Origin: Clostridia bacterium
GTDB lineage: Bacteria; Bacillota; Clostridia; Saccharofermentanales; UBA5734
Reading direction: 5' to 3'
Length of the DNA: 10,993 nt
NCBI GenBank assembly: GCA_018056585.1
Contig: JAGPFK010000018.1
Span: forward strand, 1-10,993
Shown here: positions 7,471 to 10,993 of the stretch, in pieces
How the letters are laid out: every line of letters starts with the position of its first letter
Numbering within the stretch: the first letter of the stretch is position 1
Translations under genes and position numbers: made by a program
The notes under the pieces: model-generated
Told to the model about the DNA's origin: nothing
Seen by the model: the letters and a program-made list of their open reading frames with translations, nothing else
Database searches by the model: none

Positions 7471-7604
7471 AGATGTGACTCCTCCCGATTCATTTGCTCT
7501 ATTCCATCATAAGCTGAATGTGTTATCATAATATGACAAAAAAGTAAAAGTTAGAAAGTAATCTGATATAAACCAATCAAGTTGTGGAAATGAGGAGCTG
7601 TTGT
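7471..7604. promoter_or_regulatory. Divergent intergenic region between membrane-protein gene and tex
   Basis: This 134-base AT-rich region must carry the start signals of both divergent genes. The minus-strand gene has GGGAGGAG close to its ATG; tex has GAGGAG at 7592-7597, 7 bases before ATG 7605. An imperfect dyad is centred on 7531: TCATA (7526-7530) and TATGA (7532-7536), with pairing resuming one mismatch further out (TT 7523-7524 with AA 7538-7539). On the minus strand TATGAT (7530 down to 7525) could be a -10 with a poor -35. No sigma-A promoter with both boxes close to consensus is seen for either gene. Confidence 0.35.
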
Positions 7605-9737
7605 ATGATGATCAGCAAAATTCTGCAGGAAGAGTTCTCCCTGCAGGATAGCCAGGTTAACCAGATTATTGAGCTGATTGACTCCGGCAACACCGTCCCT
7701 TTTATTGCCCGTTATCGCAAAGAACAGACTGGTAATTTAGATGACCAGGTTCTTCGCCGTCTGTCGGAGCGATTGGCTCAGTTAAGAGCCTTGCAGGAAC
7801 GAAAGGAGGAGGTCATGCGCCTGATTGATGTGCAAGGCCTTCTGACAGAAGAGCTGAAAAAAGCCATTTTTCAGGCAACAACACAAACAGAAGTGGATGA
7901 TCTGTATCGGCCATTTCGCCCGAAGCGACGAACAAGGGCAACCATTGCCCGGGAACGCGGTTTACAGCCGTTGGCAGATCTTCTGCTTGCTCAAAACGCG
8001 ACAGAAAACGAGCTTAATCAGCTGGCTGATCAACTGACTGTTGAAAAGGATGGATTAACCCGAGCCGATGCTTATTCAGGCGCTATGGACATTCTGGCAG
8101 AACAGGTGTCCGAAGATGCGTGGCTTAGAAGACGTTTGCGCCAGCTGCTTATGACCGAAGGCCTGGTTGTGACGAAAGGGAAAACAGAAGAAATCACCGT
8201 CTATGAATCTTACTATGATTTTCAGGAGCCGGTTCGGCGCATGGCAGGTCATCGTGTTCTTGCAATAAATAGGGGCGAACGAGAAAAAATCCTGTCTGTT
8301 CAGATTGCTCTTCCTTTAGATAAGCCTATTTCGCTGATTCAAAACAGGTTGGTTAAAAAACCATCGGCTTCTTCTTTCTGGCTGGAACAAGTAGCAGAAG
8401 ATGCTTGGAAAAGACTGCTGCAGCCGTCTCTTGAGACAGAAATTCGAAGAGAACTGACAGAACAGGCGGAGGAACAAGCCATTGATGTTTTCGCAGCAAA
8501 CCTGCGCAGCCTTCTGATGCAGCCGCCTGTGCGGGGACATTTTATTTTGGGTATTGATCCTGGTTACCGTACAGGCTGTAAAATGGCTGTGGTCGATCCA
8601 ACCGGTCGTGTTCTGGACACAGGCGTTATCTACCCCACGCCGCCTCACAATCAGACGGTTGAAGCCGAACAGATTGTACTTCGCCTGGTCCAACGTTATT
8701 CGGTAGATCTCCTTTCTATCGGAAATGGGACGGCTTCCCGTGAAACTGAATTATTTGTTCGCAACTTCGTTAAGAAATACCGGCTGAACGTCCGATGGTA
8801 TGTCGTCAGTGAGGCGGGCGCCAGTGTTTATTCGGCTTCAGAGCTTGGAGCTCAGGAATTGCCTGGGTTTGATGTTTCATTGCGCAGCGCCGTTTCAATT
8901 GCGCGGCGTCTGCAGGACCCGTTGGCGGAGCTGGTTAAGATCGAGCCCAAATCAATTGGCGTGGGGCAATATCAACATGACATCAACAGCAAACGCTTGG
9001 ATGAAGCGCTGCGCAGTGTTGTGGAAGACTGCGTCAATCTTGTTGGAGTTGACTTGAATACAGCTTCACCCGCATTGCTCTCCTATGTATCTGGCCTGGG
9101 ACCGGTTGTTGCCCAAAACATCGTTGCTTTTCGTGAAGAAAGAGGTCCGTTTGTGTCTCGCCAGGCTTTGCTGCAGGTGCCCAGATTAGGACCCATGACT
9201 TTTCAACAATGTGCCGGCTTTCTTCGCATCCCAGAATCAGAAGAATGGCTAGACCGTACTTTTGTGCACCCGGAGCAATATAAAAAAGTGAAGCAATTGG
9301 GCGAAATCATAGGGTTGTCACCTTCGCCTGAATTGGCTGAACAAGCCAGGAAACGCAATCAGGAAGAGCTGGCCGGCATGCTGGATCTGGGGATGTGGAC
9401 GTTGGCGGATATTCTTGATGCTATGGAAAAACCCGGCCGGGATCCACGTGATGACATACCGCAACCGACATTACGCCAGGATATTCTTGAAATCGGTGAT
9501 CTGAAACCGGGGATGACGCTTCAGGGAATTGTGCGGAACGTCGCGAACTTTGGTGCATTTGTCGACATTGGTATTCACCAGGACGGCCTGGTCCATCTGT
9601 CGGAGCTATCAGACAGGTACGTAAAAGACCCCATGTCTGTTGTTCGGATTGGCCAGGCAGTTCAGGTTCGGGTCCTTCAGGTTGATGTGAAAAGAAAACG
9701 CATTTCGCTTTCAATGCGAGGCCTGAATCAGCCATAA
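7605..9737 (+). CDS. tex: Tex family RNA/nucleic-acid-binding protein (S1 domain)
   Basis: Tex is a conserved cytoplasmic nucleic-acid-binding protein related to eukaryotic Spt6, linked to transcription and RNA handling; its exact role in Firmicutes is unsettled. The 710-residue product shows all domains in order. The N-terminal helical region has FIARYRKEQTGNLDD and VDDLYRPFRPKRRTRATIA. A YqgF/RNase H-like domain begins at GIDPGYRTG (Asp318) and includes IGNGTASRETE. SEAGASVYSASELG and the IGVGQYQHD segment follow, then tandem helix-hairpin-helix motifs (about 485-545, SGLGPVVAQNIVAFR). An S1 RNA-binding domain closes the protein (about 636-706, GMTLQGIVRNVANFGAFVDIG). Length is usual for Tex. 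ATG 7605 is chosen because GAGGAG at 7592-7597 is ideally spaced; an in-frame GTG at 7584 would place that site inside the gene. The stop is 15 bases before the acyltransferase. Confidence 0.96.
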   Translation: MMISKILQEEFSLQDSQVNQIIELIDSGNTVPFIARYRKEQTGNLDDQVLRRLSERLAQLRALQERKEEVMRLIDVQGLLTEELKKAIFQATTQTEVDDLYRPFRPKRRTRATIARERGLQPLADLLLAQNATENELNQLADQLTVEKDGLTRADAYSGAMDILAEQVSEDAWLRRRLRQLLMTEGLVVTKGKTEEITVYESYYDFQEPVRRMAGHRVLAINRGEREKILSVQIALPLDKPISLIQNRLVKKPSASSFWLEQVAEDAWKRLLQPSLETEIRRELTEQAEEQAIDVFAANLRSLLMQPPVRGHFILGIDPGYRTGCKMAVVDPTGRVLDTGVIYPTPPHNQTVEAEQIVLRLVQRYSVDLLSIGNGTASRETELFVRNFVKKYRLNVRWYVVSEAGASVYSASELGAQELPGFDVSLRSAVSIARRLQDPLAELVKIEPKSIGVGQYQHDINSKRLDEALRSVVEDCVNLVGVDLNTASPALLSYVSGLGPVVAQNIVAFREERGPFVSRQALLQVPRLGPMTFQQCAGFLRIPESEEWLDRTFVHPEQYKKVKQLGEIIGLSPSPELAEQARKRNQEELAGMLDLGMWTLADILDAMEKPGRDPRDDIPQPTLRQDILEIGDLKPGMTLQGIVRNVANFGAFVDIGIHQDGLVHLSELSDRYVKDPMSVVRIGQAVQVRVLQVDVKRKRISLSMRGLNQP

Positions 9738-9740
9738 ACC

Positions 9741-9755
9741 GGATGTGATTGCTTG
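9741..9755 (+). promoter_or_regulatory. Ribosome binding site and TTG start of the acyltransferase gene
   Basis: GGATGTGAT (9741-9749) matches eight of nine bases of the ideal Shine-Dalgarno stretch GGAGGTGAT and ends 3 bases before TTG 9753, placing the purine core about 7 bases from the codon. The frame has no ATG or GTG between the tex stop (9735-9737) and the catalytic motif, so this TTG is the best start. It is a prediction, not a proven start. Confidence 0.65.
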
Positions 9756-10993
9756 CCGCAAAAGAATGAACATCAAAGAAGCCGTTTTGAGCTTGCCAGT
9801 CTGCTTTACCATGTATTGGCGTTTTTAGCTGGTTTGTTGCTTCGGCTGGTCTTTGGGCTACGCATAAAAAAAGAACCACGTATACGAGAACTAGAAGGAC
9901 CTGTTTTAGTCATAGGCAATCACCCTTCTTTTTTGGATCCTATGATCATGGCTAGCGCCCTTCAGCCTAGAAGAATTCGTTTTCTGACATCACGCAGTTT
10001 CTTTAAAAACCCATTGATCGGCGCATTCCTCTATCTGTTGGGCGCTATTCCTATTACCCAGTTTGGCAGTGATATAAAAGCGATAAAAAGCATATTGAGA
10101 TGGCTTAAACGAGGCGGGACGATAGCCCTTTATCCGGAAGGACAGCGTTCAATAGACGGTTGTTTGCAGCCGGTGGATGAAGCGATTGCAAAATTGATCA
10201 AAAAGGCGGATTGTCCGGTTGTTCTTGTTATGGAACATGGTGCCTATCTCACGTGGCCCCGCTGGGCACGTGCCGTATTTCGGATTGGGCGGATTCAGGT
10301 CAGCACGCGCTTGCTGTTTACGAAGGAGGAGCTGCATGGCTTGACGACTGATGTCATTTTTAAACGGATGATGGAAGCTATGGCATACAACGATTACGAA
10401 TGGCAAAGGCAGAATAAAAAGACTTTTTACTATAAAACACTCATGCCGGCAAAAGGCATGGATCGAGTCTGCCATCAATGCCCGGCCTGTGAAAAAGAAC
10501 TGGCCATGAAATCTGCTTCGCATACCATCACTTGCCGGTTTTGTGGCAACCAGGGCAGAGTCCTGCAGACTGGCTTCATTCATCAGGATAAAGATCAGAT
10601 GCAGACAATGAACAATGAAAGCAAATCTTATAAATCTCAAAAGGTGTGGAGTGATGTTGCAAAATGGCATCATTGGCAATTAGATTATTTGAAACAGCAA
10701 ATGATCCAACCGTTTTTCAAACGATCCTTCCCCGCAACCCTTTCTTTTTCATGCGGATCAGGAAAAAAAAAGAAAATCAAAGGCATTTTGACCCTGACAG
10801 CTCAGGATCTGTATTTCTATGAAAAGGACAATCCCAATGATCCGGTGTTATTGATCCCAATCGCCAATCGGACAGGTACCCGCGTTTCTTTGGGGCGTTA
10901 CATTGATTTTGTATCTGGCAAATTCGTCTATCGTTTCAGGACAGAACCTGGCCGGGCTGTTATCATTTTATCAGATATCATCCAGGCTAAGAA
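9753..10993 (+). CDS. PlsC-family acyltransferase with C-terminal zinc ribbon, 3' end beyond window
   Basis: This is a lysophospholipid (1-acylglycerol-3-phosphate-type) acyltransferase that would add a fatty acyl chain to a membrane lipid precursor. At least 413 residues are visible, and the frame is open at the window edge. A hydrophobic N-terminal helix (about 21-37) is followed by the HX4D catalytic motif HPSFLD (His57, Asp62) in GNHPSFLDPM and the acceptor-binding motif EGQRS (Glu129, Arg132) in YPEGQRS. After the roughly 220-residue catalytic domain comes an extension with Cys240, Cys243, Cys246, Cys261 and Cys264 (CPAC and CRFCG), a probable zinc ribbon. A segment WSDVAKWHHWQ and a beta-rich stretch (about 345 onward) come next. 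Ordinary PlsC is about 200-250 residues, so the extension is substantial. It lies 15 bases after tex in the same frame and is probably cotranscribed. The exact acyl acceptor is unknown. Confidence 0.88.
   Translation, partial: MPQKNEHQRSRFELASLLYHVLAFLAGLLLRLVFGLRIKKEPRIRELEGPVLVIGNHPSFLDPMIMASALQPRRIRFLTSRSFFKNPLIGAFLYLLGAIPITQFGSDIKAIKSILRWLKRGGTIALYPEGQRSIDGCLQPVDEAIAKLIKKADCPVVLVMEHGAYLTWPRWARAVFRIGRIQVSTRLLFTKEELHGLTTDVIFKRMMEAMAYNDYEWQRQNKKTFYYKTLMPAKGMDRVCHQCPACEKELAMKSASHTITCRFCGNQGRVLQTGFIHQDKDQMQTMNNESKSYKSQKVWSDVAKWHHWQLDYLKQQMIQPFFKRSFPATLSFSCGSGKKKKIKGILTLTAQDLYFYEKDNPNDPVLLIPIANRTGTRVSLGRYIDFVSGKFVYRFRTEPGRAVIILSDIIQAK

Noticed and set aside
7584..7604. GTG 7584 as the tex start
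   Set aside because: The good GAGGAG site lies downstream of this codon and is placed for ATG 7605.
8316..8693. Minus-strand open frame of 125 codons inside tex
   Set aside because: It is antisense to the conserved YqgF-like region of tex and shows no family features.
9421..9879. Minus-strand open frame of 152 codons across the end of tex
   Set aside because: It overlaps the S1 domain of tex and the start of the acyltransferase, has no ribosome site that I can see and no recognisable motif.
10149..10679. Minus-strand open frame of 176 codons
   Set aside because: It lies wholly inside the acyltransferase coding region, whose plus-strand frame has clear catalytic motifs.

Overview
This window looks like a chromosomal segment of a mid-GC member of the Firmicutes (Bacillota), most likely a clostridial lineage. 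The main evidence is the gene order ctsR-mcsA-mcsB-clpC, a perfect CtsR operator behind a perfect sigma-A-type promoter, strong Shine-Dalgarno sites, and clostridial-style protein sequences. The lineage below phylum is an inference. No tRNA, rRNA, CRISPR array, insertion sequence or phage gene is visible.

Layout. (1) Positions 1-1651 (+): the 3' part of an ABC transporter ATPase and, one base later, a complete MacB/FtsX-type permease; together they are the end of an export-type transporter operon. (2) Positions 1652-1783: an intergenic region with the stress-operon promoter and CtsR box. (3) Positions 1784-6553 (+): ctsR, mcsA, mcsB and clpC, the class III heat-shock operon. CtsR represses it. 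McsA (zinc-binding activator) and McsB (protein arginine kinase) mark proteins with phosphoarginine. ClpC (AAA+ unfoldase) recognises the mark and feeds substrates to ClpP, which is not encoded here. The radA and disA genes that follow clpC in Bacillus subtilis are absent. (4) Positions 6556-7470 (-): a convergent gene for an unrecognised membrane protein with an N-terminal four-cysteine zinc-ribbon-like head; its stop codon lies 2 bases from that of clpC. (5) Positions 7471-7604: a divergent intergenic region with an imperfect dyad. (6) Positions 7605-9737 (+): tex, a nucleic-acid-binding protein with YqgF-like, helix-hairpin-helix and S1 domains. (7) From 9753 to the window edge (+): a PlsC-family acyltransferase with a cysteine-rich C-terminal extension, probably translated from a TTG codon and cotranscribed with tex.

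Most of the window is conserved housekeeping and stress-response DNA, and I did not find a clearly new system. The items most worth a second look are the zinc-ribbon extension on the acyltransferase, the unknown zinc-ribbon membrane protein abutting clpC, and a charge reversal in the McsB catalytic loop (GEHSKS where B. subtilis has GEGSEA).
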